A program made the translations under genes and the position numbers. Below, piece by piece: positions 1 to 12,828 of a stretch of 64,000 bases of DNA. The notes beneath the pieces were generated by a model, which worked only from the letters and a program-made list of their open reading frames with translations, did no database searches and had not been told where the DNA came from. Position 1 is the stretch's first letter, and each line of letters begins with the position of its first letter. Source of the stretch: Argentina anserina (Eukaryota; Streptophyta; Magnoliopsida; Rosales; Rosaceae); the NCBI RefSeq assembly GCF_933775445.1, contig NC_065872.1:15686001-15750000 (forward strand). The letters run 5' to 3'.

Positions 1-995
1 AGCGTAGTCATAACACTTAGAAATCGAAATTAATCAAGAACAATACTCGGCAGAAACCAAAACAGAAACTTCATTAAACCAAAATATAATTTCGAATCCT
101 TTATATCAATTGAATCAAGTAGCTATTTCATAGACAAAATTGAAACAAGATTACACTACACAAATCGCAAGCTCATCCAAGAACAAGAATAAAACCAAAA
201 CCGAATTGAAACAAAGAGTGAATCATGATTACACTTTTTAAATCAAGCAATCCACAAGTGTATAGCCGTGACTTCTATGGATGAAACCTTCTTCACAAGC
301 GTTCTTGAAGGTTATTGATTGGTGGGGAATGATGGAATCGGTTTTAGGATTTCTTAGAAGGGTGAGGGATGGATTCGGCAGAGCTATGGCTTGTGTTTGT
401 GTGTAAGGCTGATGATCATTTGAATGGAGAGGCCGAGCCTCTATATATAGGAGTCTAAGAAGCCTATTTCCGTCTCATTTAGGAGATAGAAACCAATTGG
501 GAAACTGAAATCCTCTTTGTTATGGATTTTGATTCATGTACTCCATATCCAACTTGATATAGGAAACCAAGTCCAATAGGGAGATCACTTAAGGGCTGCA
601 CGGCAACATTCTTGGTCCAACTAGGAGTAGCTAGGCCGGCCTCCTCTTCTCCTTCTTCAACTCGAACATGATTTCCTTGTTCAACTAGGAATGCATCTCG
701 GCAACTCTTCTTCCTTTCCAAATATGATTTGTCTTTCCTGAAAAGAAATCGTCGATTAAGGAATATGAAAGAATGAAAATAGGAAAGTAGAATCATAGTC
801 GAGTAAGGAATCCTAGCTCAATAAAGAGTTCTAACACTTAGCACAATTTCATCATCAATTCATTCAAAATTCGAAATAGCTCTCCTTAGAACATAGAAAT
901 GACAAATATGAAACTAAAACAACTAAATAAGAAGTAACAAAACATAAGAATAGGGCATATAAACATTAAGAACGTCATACTTTGTGCTCCTATCA
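1..995 (-). repeat. 3' LTR of the gypsy element (partial)
   Basis: Matches 9678-10672 base for base apart from 23 substitutions. It ends in TCCTATCA, which on the minus strand is the TGATAGGA start of the LTR. The other end lies left of the window, so about 580 bp are missing compared with the complete copy. Confidence 0.95.
441..450 (-). promoter_or_regulatory. Candidate TATA box in the 3' LTR
   Basis: The palindromic string CTATATATAG is conserved here and at 10118-10127 in the other LTR, and is the best TATA-like site in the LTR. That it works is inference. Confidence 0.4.
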
Positions 996-1010
996 ACAAC
1001 CCCACACTTA
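996..1010 (-). other. Polypurine tract of the gypsy element
   Basis: On the minus strand this reads TAAGTGTGGGGTTGT directly before the 3' LTR, the position where plus-strand priming occurs in LTR retrotransposons. Confidence 0.7.
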
Positions 1011-2798
1011 GACTTTGCTAGTCCCTTAGAAAACACTAAAAAGGGAAATCAAAACATAAAACAAAATCAATACCCTAAAACTAACGACACAACATTCTAA
1101 TGCCTTCAACATTTTGTCTCAGAGATCTTCAAACTCATAGCATCAAGAATAACACTTAATCGAAATAGATAAGATGAATTCAATGGTTAATAAACATGAG
1201 ATTTCGTTTAACAAGTAAGACATGGCAGAAACAAAGGTGAAATTAAGCTCGACATGTTCAAAACAAGTTCAAATTCAACTCACAAGGGATATGCACTCCA
1301 AATCTTTTCTCTCAAGAACATGGTATATGCTTAAAAGCTTTTCACACACAAGAGTTATAAACATATAGTGAAATCGAAAACCTCATGAAAGATACCAATC
1401 ATATGCACAAATGAACCCAAACCATATGCTTACTCATGAAACAAACTCCACAGATCAAGAGCTACTTATTTTAAGAATCATGCGGATCTTTAGAAAAGAG
1501 ATATGTTAGGCTCGGCATGGATATATTTTCAAGGTAAAGGAATCACAAAGGTCATCCTCAAGACTTAGCAGAGCAAAACATCCACCTTATGTCGCCATAC
1601 TCCATAAAACAAGGGCCAAATATCATCATGTTGGACCAATTCTTCACTTTAAACATTGTGAAAACGAACAAAGGCTAGAATATAACATTATTGAGCCTTC
1701 AACAAATACATCATAACTCCAAATTCACCAAAAACAACATGTATGCCGAGATCTTTTCATTCTTTTTTTTCTTAACCGTGCATCATGAATCTTTTTTTTT
1801 TTCACACGGCATCAATACATTTTTCTTTCTTTTCATTCTCTTTTCACGGCATAACATACATACAATAGCATAACTCCACACTTGAATCAAATCATCACTC
1901 CATATTAACATCCCAAAATCGGCTATGCCAAGCCTTAAAGACAAGGTATTGATATAACTACACTAAGCAAGGATATAACATGTTGGTAATGAAAGAAAAG
2001 GCTTAACGTAGGCTCAAAGGGGTTAACACTAAGGTGTCCCAAGCAGGGCTCCAAATAGGGATATACGGCTTTTTGGCTTAAAGTGGTGGAAATCCTAAAA
2101 AGATCCAACAATCATTTTCAAAATCAGAGTATATTATGACATAAAGCTTCGAAAGTTTCACAAAGTAAGTTCTAGCATTCTCTAGTTCATTGCAATTCTA
2201 TGACATATGAATTGATCAAAATAAATGTAATGAGGTTAAAAAGCCAAGAAACGATAGAATAAACTCTCCACAGAAAGGCACAAGTATATGGCTCGAATCT
2301 CACATAGGTTCCATGAATTCAAACAAGTAAGGAACATGCTCATTCTGTACCTAAGTTTCAAAATCCTCATCTACTACATGTTCGTACAAAATCTACACAT
2401 TGATTAACCATCAAATAACAATGAAGTTCATTTCAATATCATGATCATCTCTCAACCATAAATTCAAAGATCAACTCATCCTAGACAGTTAAAGGCATAC
2501 CTAGGACTCAAAATAAAAACAACTTACAAAACAACTTAAATTTCGAAAACAAACCAAAAATTCAAACTAAAAATCGCAAAACAAAACAACAAATTCGAAA
2601 CACATAAGCATCTAACAATAGAATACAACAAATGATGTAAATCCCACCCCACACTTAAAACTTACATTGCCCTCAATGTACAATATGATAAGCAACGAAA
2701 ATTTAAAAAGAGATAAGGGATAGAAGATGCAAACACTCGTTGATGGCTCCTTCATTGGCTTAAGTTTAGAGTCTATAGCCTAGACTATCTCCAAAGCA
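1011..2798 (-). other. Noncoding region between integrase and 3' LTR
   Basis: About 1.8 kb with no credible reading frame on either strand. Athila-type elements often carry an env-like frame here and Tat-type elements often carry a long spacer. I see neither a signal peptide nor membrane segments. Confidence 0.6.
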
Positions 2799-5590
2799 TC
2801 ACTTGCTTGCCGTAGGATCAAGGAGAGACATCTCCTCCATGTTATGCTCCACGAAATTGTCATAGTACGGCTTCAAGCGATGTCCATTGACCGTGAATTC
2901 CTTTCCATGCACCATACTTTTGATCTGAATAGCACCAGAAGGAAAAACATTAGTAACAACAAACGGTCCAAGCCACTTAGAACGGAGCTTGCCCGGAAAC
3001 AATCTAAGTCGAGAATTAAACAAAAGAACTTTCTGCCAACGACAAAGTGTTTCTTCCTAATCATGCGGTCATGAAATGTCTTAGTCTTCTCCTTGTAAAC
3101 CATTGCCGAATCATAGGTCTCATTTCGAATCTCTTCAAGCTCATGCAATTGCAACTTCCTATGTAATCCGGCATCATCAATGTCCATGTTAAAATTCTTC
3201 ACAGCCCACCATGCACGATGTTCGAGCTCCACGGGAAGATGGCACGCCTTGCCATAGACTAATCGAAATGGTGACATGCCAAGAGGAGTCTTGTATGCCG
3301 TCCTATAGGCCCAAAGAGCATCATCTAATCGTTGAGATCAATCCTTGCGTGATGGTCCAACAGACTTCTCCAAAATTCTCTTGATCTCACGATTAAATAG
3401 CTCCACTTGTCCACTTGTTTGAGGGTGATAAGGCGTGGCAACCTTATGCTTGATTCCATACTTCTTCAACAACGCCTCAATGGTCCGGTTGCAAAAGTGA
3501 GATCCTCCATCACTAATGATAACTCTCGGCATACCAAACCTAGAGAAAATGTTAGAGCGAAGGAAATCTACAACAACTCGAGAATCATTAGTCCGGGTGG
3601 CTTTTGCTTCCACCCATTTCGAAACATAATCCACACAAACGACTATGTACAAGAAACCATTAGAGCTAGGAAAAGGTCCCATGAAATCAATACCCCAACA
3701 ATCAAAGATTTCAACATATATAATCGATGTCATAGGCATTTGATCTCTAGATCCTAAGTTTCCCATGCGTTGGCACCTATCACAAGTCATGCAAAAATGA
3801 TATGCATCTTTAAAAATCGTAGGCCAAAAGAAACCACATTCTAACACCTTAAGAGCAGTCCTACGTGAACCAAAATGTCCTCTACAAGATTCAGAATGGC
3901 AAAAAGTAAGTATAGAATGATGCTCAGATTCAGGGACACACCTCCTAATGATTTGTTCAACACAATGTTTCCACAAGTATGGTTCATCCCAAACATAATA
4001 CTTAGCTAATGCCTTGAGTCTATTCTTTTGAGCATGAGATAAAGTATCTGGAAATTGCTTAAAAACAAGATAATTGACAATATCTGCATACCATGGCTCA
4101 CTTACCTCAACTCGAAAGAGTTGCTCATCCGGAAAACTCTCTTGGATAGCCAAGGGCTCGGCATATCTCACCAAACGACTCAAGTGATCCGCCACAACAT
4201 TGTCACTTCCCTTCTTATCCTTGATCTCGAGATCAAACTCTTGGAGTAGAAGAATCCATCGAATCAATCTTGGTTTGGCATCCTTCTTCGTCATTAAATA
4301 TTTCAAAGCTGCATGGTCAGTGTAAACAATAACTTTAGATTGAAGTAAGTAAGAACGAAACTTATCTAGAGCAAAGATCAGGACAAGAAGTTCTTTTTCA
4401 GTTGTGGTGTAGTTTTGTTGAGCATCATTGAGTGTTCGTGAGGCATAGTAGATGGCGTAGGGCTGCTTGTCCTTCCTCTGCCCTAGCACGACTCCAACTG
4501 CATAGTCGGAGGCATCACACATCAACTCAAATGGTAAGGACCAATCCGGCGGTGCCATGATTGGTGCTGAAGTTAGGAGCTTCTTCAAAGTCTCGAATGC
4601 AAGCTTGCAATCATCATCAAAGTGAAAGGGAACGTCCTTTTGAAGCAATGAACTCATTGGTCTTGCAATCTTGGAAAATTCTTTGATAAACCTACGATAG
4701 AAACCTGTATGTCCAAGAAACGATCGAACATCCCTCACACTTGTGGGGAGGGGTAAGTGACGCACAAGATTTATTTTAGACTTATCAACCTCAATTCCTC
4801 TAGATGAAACAATATGGCCTAAGACAATGCCTTGCGTGACCATGAAATCACATTTTTCCCAATTCAAAACCAAGTTAGTTTCTTCACAACGTTTGAGCAC
4901 AAGTTCAACATTCTCTAGGCAAGTTTCGAAATCTTCACCATAGATAGAAAAATCATCCATGAAAAATTCAATTTTAGAACCAATATACTCAGAGAAAATG
5001 TGATACATACAACGTTGAAATGTACCTGGAGCGTTGCATAAACCAAAAGGCATGCGACGATAAGCAAACGTACCAAAAGGGCATGTGAACGTAGTCTTCT
5101 CTTGATCTTCTTCCGCAACACTTATTTGGTTGTATCCACTATATCCATCAAGGAAACAATAGAAAGAGTGACCACCTAACCTCTCAAGCATTTGATCAAT
5201 GAATGGCAATGGCATGTGGTCCTTCCTTGTTGTAGCATTGAGCTTCCTATAGTCAATACACACTCTATAACCGGTCACTGTCCTTTGAGGCACCAACTCG
5301 TTCTCTTTGTTCTTCACCACCGTGATGCCTGACTTCTTTGGCACAACTTGAATGGGAGAGATCCACCTACTATCCGAGATGGGGTAGATCACGCCACAAT
5401 CGTGCAACTTAGTGATTTCATCCTTTACAACTTGCATCATTGGTGGGTGAAGGCGTCTCTGACCTTCCTTGGTTGGTTTGGCACCATCTTCTAGCAATAT
5501 TCGATGCACACACATGGTAGGGCTGATTCCTTTGATGTCGGCTAGGGTCCATCCTATTGCCGTCTTGTGTCTCTTCAACACTTCAATCAA
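2799..5590 (-). pseudogene. gypsy RT-RNase H-integrase, inactivated
   Basis: The main open stretch (5590 down to 3338) is 750 residues. RT has the CIDYRKLN block near residue 111 and the FMDDF catalytic motif at 210. RNase H starts at the D of CDASD (359) and continues through the TDHAALKYL segment. Integrase has the H-C zinc-binding region (about 565-606) and the acidic triad at D635, D694 and E730. A TGA at 3338-3340 replaces the Trp expected in the segment before [10 protein letters not shown] one-base deletion near 3035 shifts the last about 75 residues into another frame (3023-2799). At the upstream junction with the protease frame near 5590 the frame is also shifted. Copies of this type make DNA from element RNA and insert it; this one cannot without complementation. 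Confidence 0.93.
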
Positions 5591-6471
5591 TCTCTCCTCT
5601 TGTTCCTCAATGTATCCTCTTCTCCTAAAAATGCATACTTCAAGTGGTCCGGAAGAACCTTAAGATCAAGCTTCAGAGCTTGCACCACAGAAGGAAGATT
5701 TTTGTTAGTAGTTAAGAGAATTGGACTAGGAGAGACAAAGCTTACCTCACGTGCAACCTCAAGAGAGGTCACGTTCTCATGAATGAAGGATGGCACGGCA
5801 TTGTTAGCTTCTAACTCCGAAATGTTAGAACCGTCACTTGTAAATCCGGCCCCTTGGGCAATGGTGAGTGCCAACTCGTCATGTGCCAAGGTATCTAGAT
5901 AGTTATCTGCAAGGGAATCAAGAATGTCAACTGAAAAACAATCACTTAACTCCGAAAGAGGATACCTCATAGCTTCAAAGATGTTGAAGCTAATCACTTC
6001 ACCATCGAACTCAAAGGTGAGTGATCCACTAAACACATCAATTTTTGTTCGTGCAGTCCTCATAAAGGGACGGCCCAACAAGATAGGGACCTCCTTTTCG
6101 TCTGCCTCAGTTGGTTCTATGTCTATGACATAGATGTCGGCAGGAAAGATCAAGCTCGAAACCTGCACAAGAACATCTTCAACATAGCCCAAAGGGACTT
6201 TGTTGGAACAATCAGCCAATCGAATCACAACATTGTCACGTTTCAAATCACCTAGACCTAGGTCCTCATAGATATAATACGGCATTACATTAATAGATGC
6301 ACCTAAGTCTAGCATTATCTTCTCAAATGTCATGTTTCCGATTGTACAAGGGATAGAAAAACTCCCTGGATCCTTAAGCTTTGGTGGTAGCTTCCTTTGG
6401 AGCACGGCAGAAACCGTCTCACTCATTGTAACAACCTCCTTCTCTCGAGTCATCCTCTTGTTGGTGCACAA
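5587..6471 (-). pseudogene. gypsy aspartic protease region
   Basis: A 294-residue open stretch with the retropepsin active-site motif DLGAS at residues 55-59, preceded by the PPKLKDPGSF block. It follows gag and precedes RT, the usual gag-PR-RT order. It is out of frame with gag upstream (break near 6477) and with RT downstream (break near 5590), so no single polyprotein can be read. There is no independent start codon: the open stretch begins at a TTG. Confidence 0.88.
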
Positions 6472-6476
6472 TTCTT

Positions 6477-8330
6477 TTAAAACTTAGCATACCTAGGATT
6501 TTGTTGTATGCATTCAATAAGAGGCATGTTCACTTCCACCTTCTTGAAGATGTCGAGCATGGCTTGATCAGAGTCATCCTTCTTTTGCTTTGCAAATCTA
6601 CTAGGGAAGGGAACACGAGGAAGATCATTAGTTGAAACCAAACCACTAGAGTTAGGATTCTTACCTTTGTCATGCACGGCATGATCTCCTTGTGGTAGAG
6701 GCACGACATCATTGGCCTTAGAGGAGGCAGGGTCATTCTCTAAGTCTTTGACATTGAAACTCTCGGCCTCCTTTCCTTTAGAAGGCACGGCCTTCTTGTG
6801 TTGCTGCAATGGAGCATCCAAGATCCTCCCACTTCTTGTCATCATGGCCTTCACGTTAGGATTAGGCTCAGTTTGGCTCGGCAACTTCCCTCCTTCATGG
6901 ATCTTGCCCATGAAGTCGATCACTTGTCCTATCTGCTTCTTAAGCTCGGTTATGTCCTTAGAATGAGCTTGCTGACTTGTAACTAAAGCTTGAGTAGCAG
7001 AGTTTAGATTTTACTGCCCTTGAGCAAGAGACTTCAAAAGTTCATCATAATTAGGTGAAAATGCATTATTCGAACCATGAACATTAGAGTTAAAGGGAGC
7101 AGAACCTTGAGGTACCTGAGGCCTCACAAACAAACCTGAAGGACGAGGTCCTTGACCTTGAGCATTGGATGGTTGAGCATTGTTGCTCCAACGAAAATTT
7201 GGATGATCTCTAAGTCCAGGGTTGTATGTGTTCGAGTATGGATCGTACCTAGGCCTTTATTGCCCCATAAAGTTCAACTCTTCTTCAGTCATTGCACCAT
7301 TTGGACAATTGTCAGTCGTGTGATCTTTGAAAGAACAAATACCACATGCTTGATTGTTGATGCTCGAACCATTGAATGCCTTGACTAGAACGTCAAGCTT
7401 CCTTTCTAAAGTAGCCATTTGATTCCTTGCATCAACATCATACACCCCACGGCTCTTGCTTCCTCTCTTCTCCTTGGAACTAAATTGGCGATTGTTGTCA
7501 GCCAAGTCATCAATCAAGGTGTAAGCTTCTTGACCGGTCTTGTTCATGAATGTGCAGCCACATGCCGAGTCCACCATGCTCTTATTGGTGGTGTCGAGTC
7601 CTTCATAGAAGAATTGCACCAAGTCATCCAACGAAATACCATGGTGAGGGCACTTCCTTTGTAGTTCCTGAAATTCCTCCCAAGCCTCATAGAGTGAGTC
7701 ACCATCATTTTGAGTGAAGTTCTGAATCTCCCTCCTAAGTCATTTCGTGAGTTGAGCAGGAAAGAATTGCTTTAAGAACCTCCTAGTCATTTCATCCCAT
7801 GTGGTGATGATTCCTGCAGGCAAAGAATACAACCAACATTTAGCATCATCCTTAAGGGTAAATGGAAACAAAAGCAACCTCAAGCCTTCTTGAGAAAGAT
7901 GATGAATCGATTGGAGCTTGCAAATGTCCAAGAACTCCCTAAGGTGAACATTAGGGTCTTCCCTTGAAGAACCAGAGTACTTAGGCAGCTGCCCAAGCAA
8001 TTGAACCGGAATGAAGAAGTTAGCTTCATCAGGTGGACTAAAAGCAATGCATGAAGGTGATTCAGAGGTGGTGGGAATGAATGCATTCTTGAGTGCCATT
8101 GGAGCACCAACAGGAATTATGTCACGGTCCGCAATTGTGTCTAAGTCTGAATTGAAGATGAAGGGGAAGGAAAGATCCTCCTCTTCTTCTGATCTAGGTG
8201 AAGAGTTTAAGATTGAATTGCTTGGAGATGTTTCAAAATTTAAAGGTCCACTTATGAAAGAGTTGTTTAAATCTCTAAGTGCTTGAATTCGATCCTTGAG
8301 CTCTTGTGTCTTCTTAGAAAATTCAGACAT
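6477..8330 (-). pseudogene. gypsy Gag, with internal stops
   Basis: The N-terminal half (8330-7740) begins at an ATG, and its end includes a retrotransposon gag-like segment (CWLYSLPAG then RRFLKQFFP). In-frame stops are TGA at 7740-7742 (probably from CGA), TAA at 7257 (from CAA) and another TAA near 7013. A zinc-knuckle-like CX2CX4HX4C element (CGICSFKDHTTDNC) lies in the 7631-7257 part. The last part (6923-6477) is low-complexity and leads into the protease, but a one-base loss near 6477 breaks the frame. Gag would package element RNA in a virus-like particle. Confidence 0.85.
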
Positions 8331-9077
8331 GCATAGTACATGTTGTACGAAAGTTAAAGAGTTAGCATTGAAGAATACACAAGGAACACATATAATTCGT
8401 GCCTTCCCTTAGTCACACACACGCACACTTATGGGGAAGGGCACGGCAACTATGTCAAGTTTACAAAGAGTTAGTTCTTTACGTTTACAAAAGTTCATAC
8501 AATTCACAAGTTCTTTTTTGCCATTTCAATGCGTGAACGATCGATTGATTCCAAGTTGTAAACCAAGGTGGACGTGCGACCTAAGTATGGATGCCTAGAC
8601 ACAAGATCAAGTCTTTGTTTCAGAAGGCCTTGTATCTCAATTAGAGATAGTGAACATGGTAGGACTCATTTGTTGAACTACGGAGAGCGAACTCTCTATC
8701 GACTCCATCACCGAGATGTATGTCAGTCATTAGTTCTCTGAGATCCAATTTTGGTCCCATGCACCAGAGTAATAAGAGAGTGTGCCCCTTACTCAGCTGG
8801 ACTTAACGTTGTGTGTTAGACAAATCTCCAAGTGTTAATAAAAGCTGCCCTCGACCTCATGCAAACTCGAGAGCTAGCATGAAGGGTTAAGGCTAATATT
8901 AACAAAAGGGACTTTACCTATTCCGTTTGATTTACAACCTACAACAATCATTCACTCAAGCACCAAAACAACAACCTAAGATACATTACTATATGTACAA
9001 CGAAACAAGATAAGAATATACAAATGTACAATATAAACAATGAATTCGCATTAAAAGTTAGGGATCCATCTCTTATG
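8331..9077 (-). other. 5' leader of the gypsy element
   Basis: This stretch lies between the primer binding site and the gag start and has no long reading frame. Long leaders are normal in this lineage. Confidence 0.7.
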
Positions 9078-9097
9078 GATCCCCGGCAACGGTGCCA
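9078..9097 (-). other. Primer binding site, tRNA-Asp type
   Basis: The plus strand reads GATCCCCGGCAACGGTGCCA, which matches the 3' end of plant tRNA-Asp(GUC) with one change (GGTGCCA for GGCGCCA). It sits two bases inside the 5' LTR, as expected for minus-strand priming. Confidence 0.85.
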
Positions 9098-9099
9098 TT

Positions 9100-10672
9100 T
9101 GATGATTGCTCGATTACTCGACATCAATATTTAACCCTGAACACATCATTAGTAGTATAAAGCAAGAGGGTATCATTCACAAACCGGGGATCCAGCCAGG
9201 GCTTAGGATCACAATACTTAACATGAATTCATAAAGATATAAAAAGTTGATATAGGTTTCGGATTGAATCATAAAAACAGAAAATAAAACCTAAGCTAAT
9301 ATATACATGTGATCAACCAACCAACACATAAACAATTACCAAAACAACTCACATAAGAGAATCGAAACAAGCTCTATGACTTCCTTTTGAATCATGCCGA
9401 GACCATATATTGAACAACCAATGATGGATCATGCATTTAAGGTTCTAAGCAGTAACCTAAACACATAGACACTTAACACATTCGATCACTACCAAGCAGC
9501 CATAATCGAAATCTAACATGTTCATCTTCATCATGTAATTCAAAAGCCATGCACATTGAATTCATCAAGTATGTCACCTACTTAACCAACAACCATGCAA
9601 TTCGAAAATCACATATAAAAGAATACACATGTTCTTAGCATAAGTCTTTAATCCAACAACCTAAATATCATGCTACAAGCATAGTCATAACACTTAGAAA
9701 TCGAAATTAATCAAGAACAATACTCGGCAGAAACCAAAACAGAAACTTCATAAGACCAAAATATAATTTCGAATCCTTTATATCAATTGAATCAAGTAGC
9801 TATTTCATAGACAAAATTGAAACAAGATTACACTACACAAATGGCAAGCTCATCCAAGAACAAGAATAAAACCAAAACCGAATTGAAACAAAGAGTGAAT
9901 CATGGTTACACTTTATAAATCAAGCAATCCACAAGTGTATAGCCATGACTTCTATGGATGAAACCTTCTTCACAAGCGTGCTTGAAGGCTATTGATTGGT
10001 GGGGAATGATGGAATCGGTTTTAGGATTTCTTGGAAGGGTGAGGGATGGATTCGGCAGAACTATGGCTTGTGTTTGTGTGTAAGGCTGATGATCATCTGA
10101 ATGGAGAGGCCGAGCCTCTATATATAGGAGTCTAGGAAGCCTCTTGCCGTCCCATTTAGGAGATAGAAACCAATTGGGAAACTGAAATCCTCTTTGTTAT
10201 GGATTTTGATTCATGTACTCCATATCCAACTTGATATAGGAAACCAAGTCCAATAGGGAGATCACTTAAGGGCTGCACGGCAACATTCTTGGTCCAACTA
10301 GGAGTAGCTAGGCCGACCTCCTCTTCTCCTTCTTCAACTCGAACATGATTTCCTTATTCAACTAGGAATGCATCTCGGCAACTCTTCTTCCTTTCCAAAT
10401 ATGATTTGTCTTTCCTGAAAAGAAATCGTCGATTAAGGAATATGAAAGAATGAAAATAGGAAAGTAGAATCATAGTCAAGTAAGGAATCCTAGCTCAATA
10501 AGGAGTTTTAACACTTAGCACAATTTCATCATCAATTCATTCAAAATTCGAAATAGCTCTCCTTAGAACATAGAAATGACAAATATGAAACTAAAACAAC
10601 TAAATAAGAAGTAACAAAGCATAAGAATAGGGCATATAAATATTAAGAACGTCATACTTTGTGCTCCTATCA
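9100..10672 (-). repeat. 5' LTR of the gypsy element (complete, 1573 bp)
   Basis: Starts TGATGATTGC and ends TCCTATCA on the plus strand, giving TG...CA ends on the element strand. It adjoins the primer site and is 97.7% identical to the part of the 3' LTR in the window. Confidence 0.95.
10118..10127 (-). promoter_or_regulatory. Candidate TATA box of the gypsy promoter
   Basis: CTATATATAG inside the 5' LTR, conserved in the other LTR at 441-450. Transcription would run toward lower coordinates. Confidence 0.45.
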
Positions 10673-11455
10673 AACTTCTATGACAAATTCACAATTTATA
10701 TGGATTTTTGTATTTGCCTTGCTACTGTGTTTTCCCCGTTGTTGTGTTTGCCTTGCTATTGTGTTTGCATGTTTGCTACATTTTGTCTAATATAAGCATT
10801 GTTTCTTAATCCGTATGTAGTCTCTAATAAATTATCGGATTCAATACCGAAGTCAAAGTAATTTAAAAACTTACTAGATGGCATCCAATAATTAATGTCT
10901 CCTTCAAGTTCAAATATGATTTCTACTCATTCCGTAGCTTCTCCAAACTTTGATGATGCACCATTGCCTTTAGAGTCTCCAGTCAGTCCAGTGGATGATT
11001 CTAAAAAAGAGTATGCTAATTTTGTTGACAATGAGATGGTGATTCATGATGTTGAAAATTTATTGAACCGTATGATTATATTACTTAGTTTATTCTTATA
11101 TTGTATTTGATGAGTAAGGATCCCTCGAAGTGTACTTTTTTCCCACTTAATATAAGTCTCTCACACCCGAGATTTTTCATTTTTTTTTCCTTTCGTAGAA
11201 AACTCAAGCCCACCCGAACTCTAATTCCTGGATCCACCACTGCAGGTGTGTTCGGATTTGGTGTGCCTTTGAGAAAATTTTGATCTCAAGTTGTCAACAT
11301 TTTTTAGCTCTGAATGTCTTTGTTAAGTCACGGGAATGCGCCCGTTTTGTTTTAGTTAATTCTGATCAGTGATCAAATAGTGATTTTGCTGATAACCATT
11401 TGTTTTTGGTTCATCTATAACCTGCAATAGTTTCTGGTTTCTTTGGGAAGTCATA
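10673..11455. other. Unassigned stretch
   Basis: AT-rich DNA with a 71-residue plus-strand frame at 10895-11110 (Ser/Pro/Asp-rich, hydrophobic end) that I do not recognise. It has no supported splice sites or homology and is probably old repeat or chance. Confidence 0.4.
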
Positions 11456-11463
11456 GGCTAGAT

Positions 11464-12276
11464 TAGGGGTGGCAATGGTATATAAAACTATCACAACCAA
11501 TTTGTATACTAACCGTATCAAATATGTTAGTATACCAAATACTTGGTACATGGTATATGGTACGGTATACCGTACCAACATTAAAAATACGGTAGGTAGG
11601 TGGTATAGATGTTTTATATACCATGGTATATCGTACCTACCAACTTATATTATATTAAATTATTTAATTAAAAAAAAAATATATATATATATATATCTTT
11701 AAATTTCAACCTTAGATTTATTGAAAAATAAATCCAAACCGTATAAATCTACTAAACTTAATCTAATCTCTCCGAGTTTCTTTCTCAAGTACACTCTTTT
11801 TCTCGTCTTCAATATTTTTATTTAATTATGAATGAATCGATTCAATCGAATTCCCAAGTACAAATGCGTAGACCTATTAGTAGCACCATTACTGCTTACA
11901 ACATGTCAACATATATCGCATTTAAACCTATCATTTATTTTTTCAATTGTTTTGAGAATTCATAAGTACTTTAACAGTTTGACTATTTGGACTTTGACTT
12001 TCTATTTATGACTTTGTATTTGGAAATTTGGTTGAAGTTATATAAGACTTTGGAATTCTATTGCGATTTCACTTATTTGTTATTACTTATTTGGATTGGG
12101 CCTTTAAATTTTTGGGCCTTAAATATGTTGGTACAAGCCCATTACCAACCGTACCACTTAATTGGTATACCAACATTATTGGTTGGTATAAATTATGGAT
12201 TTTTCATACCAAATATATATTGGTTGGTATATGGCATTAAAAAATTAAGACTGGTATACCAACCAATCCTGCCCTA
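11464..12276. mobile_element. Non-autonomous hAT element 1 (813 bp)
   Basis: Flanked by a perfect 8-bp target duplication GGCTAGAT (11456-11463 and 12277-12284). The ends are TAGGGGTGGCAATGGTATA and, reversed, TAGGGCAGGATTGGTTGGTATA, which are imperfect terminal inverted repeats of hAT type. The interior is AT-rich with many GGTATACC-like palindromes near both ends, the usual subterminal repeats. No transposase is present. Confidence 0.9.
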
Positions 12277-12434
12277 GGCTAGATACCACAACATCAGCGA
12301 GGATATTTCCCATGATATCAATGCAGTTGAACTATTCAAGAGAAAGTGGACACTTATTTTTGTATTCAGATCATGGCGTAAAGAAGAAGGTAGACGAAAA
12401 CGGAAGCTTAAGAGTTAAGAAAACCATTTTCAGT

Positions 12435-12564
12435 TAAAATATTGTATACAACTAAATTGTTTCTTAATCGTTGTTACACATAATCTGCTATATATAAACC
12501 AATAAATCATTCCTACAACTCCCACAAATTACGTCCGTGATTTTTTCCTTAAATAACGCTCACA
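12435..12564 (-). repeat. 3' LTR of copia A (130 bp)
   Basis: Aligned end to end with 16414-16543. It starts TT where the other copy starts TG, and shares the CGCTCACA end next to the polypurine tract. Confidence 0.9.
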
Positions 12565-12571
12565 CTCCCCC

Positions 12572-12828
12572 TCAAGTTGGTCCATACACATCAACCGTGT
12601 CCAACTTGTTAAGTGAGTCATAAAAGACATTTTTAGACACTCCTTTTGTAAGCATATCGGCAAGTTGCTCTTCTGTAGGAACAAAAGGAAAGTTAATAAT
12701 TTTCTCGTCTATTATTAGTCTCACTACTACTAGTCTCAATAGAATGAATAACCTCATATGAGTGATCTTATGTACCAGGAGAGCATTGGTCGGGTGGATA
12801 AACATCAGTACGGGACACATGAGGGAAA
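12572..12828 (-). pseudogene. copia A RNase H end fused to integrase-RT linker
   Basis: Reading on the minus strand, 12828 to about 12705 matches the linker after integrase in the sister copy at 54510-54610. It then joins directly to the RNase H C-terminus (EEQLADMLTKGVS, ending at a stop at 12572). About 1.5-2 kb normally encoding RT and most of RNase H is therefore deleted. Confidence 0.8.

Larger units (their letters stand above)
1..10672 (-). mobile_element. Ty3/gypsy LTR retrotransposon, Athila/Tat-like, left end outside window
   Basis: Minus-strand element. In its own direction it has the 5' LTR at 9100-10672, a tRNA-Asp-type primer site at 9078-9097, a leader, gag, protease, RT-RNase H-integrase, a 1.8 kb noncoding stretch, a polypurine tract and the 3' LTR (1-995, cut by the window edge). 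The domain order RT before integrase is gypsy type. The RT motif FMDDF and the protease start PPKLKDPGSF are characteristic of the Athila/Tat group as I know it. LTRs align without indels at a constant offset of 9677, with 23 substitutions in 995 bases. All coding regions carry stops or frameshifts, so the copy is not autonomous. The assignment to Athila rather than Tat is by memory of motifs, not a tree. Confidence 0.93.

Noticed and set aside
1011..2798. Possible env-like gene after integrase
   Set aside because: No open frame above about 60 residues with a signal peptide or coding character.
2844..3757. Plus-strand frames across gypsy pol
   Set aside because: Shadows of the minus-strand integrase and RT.
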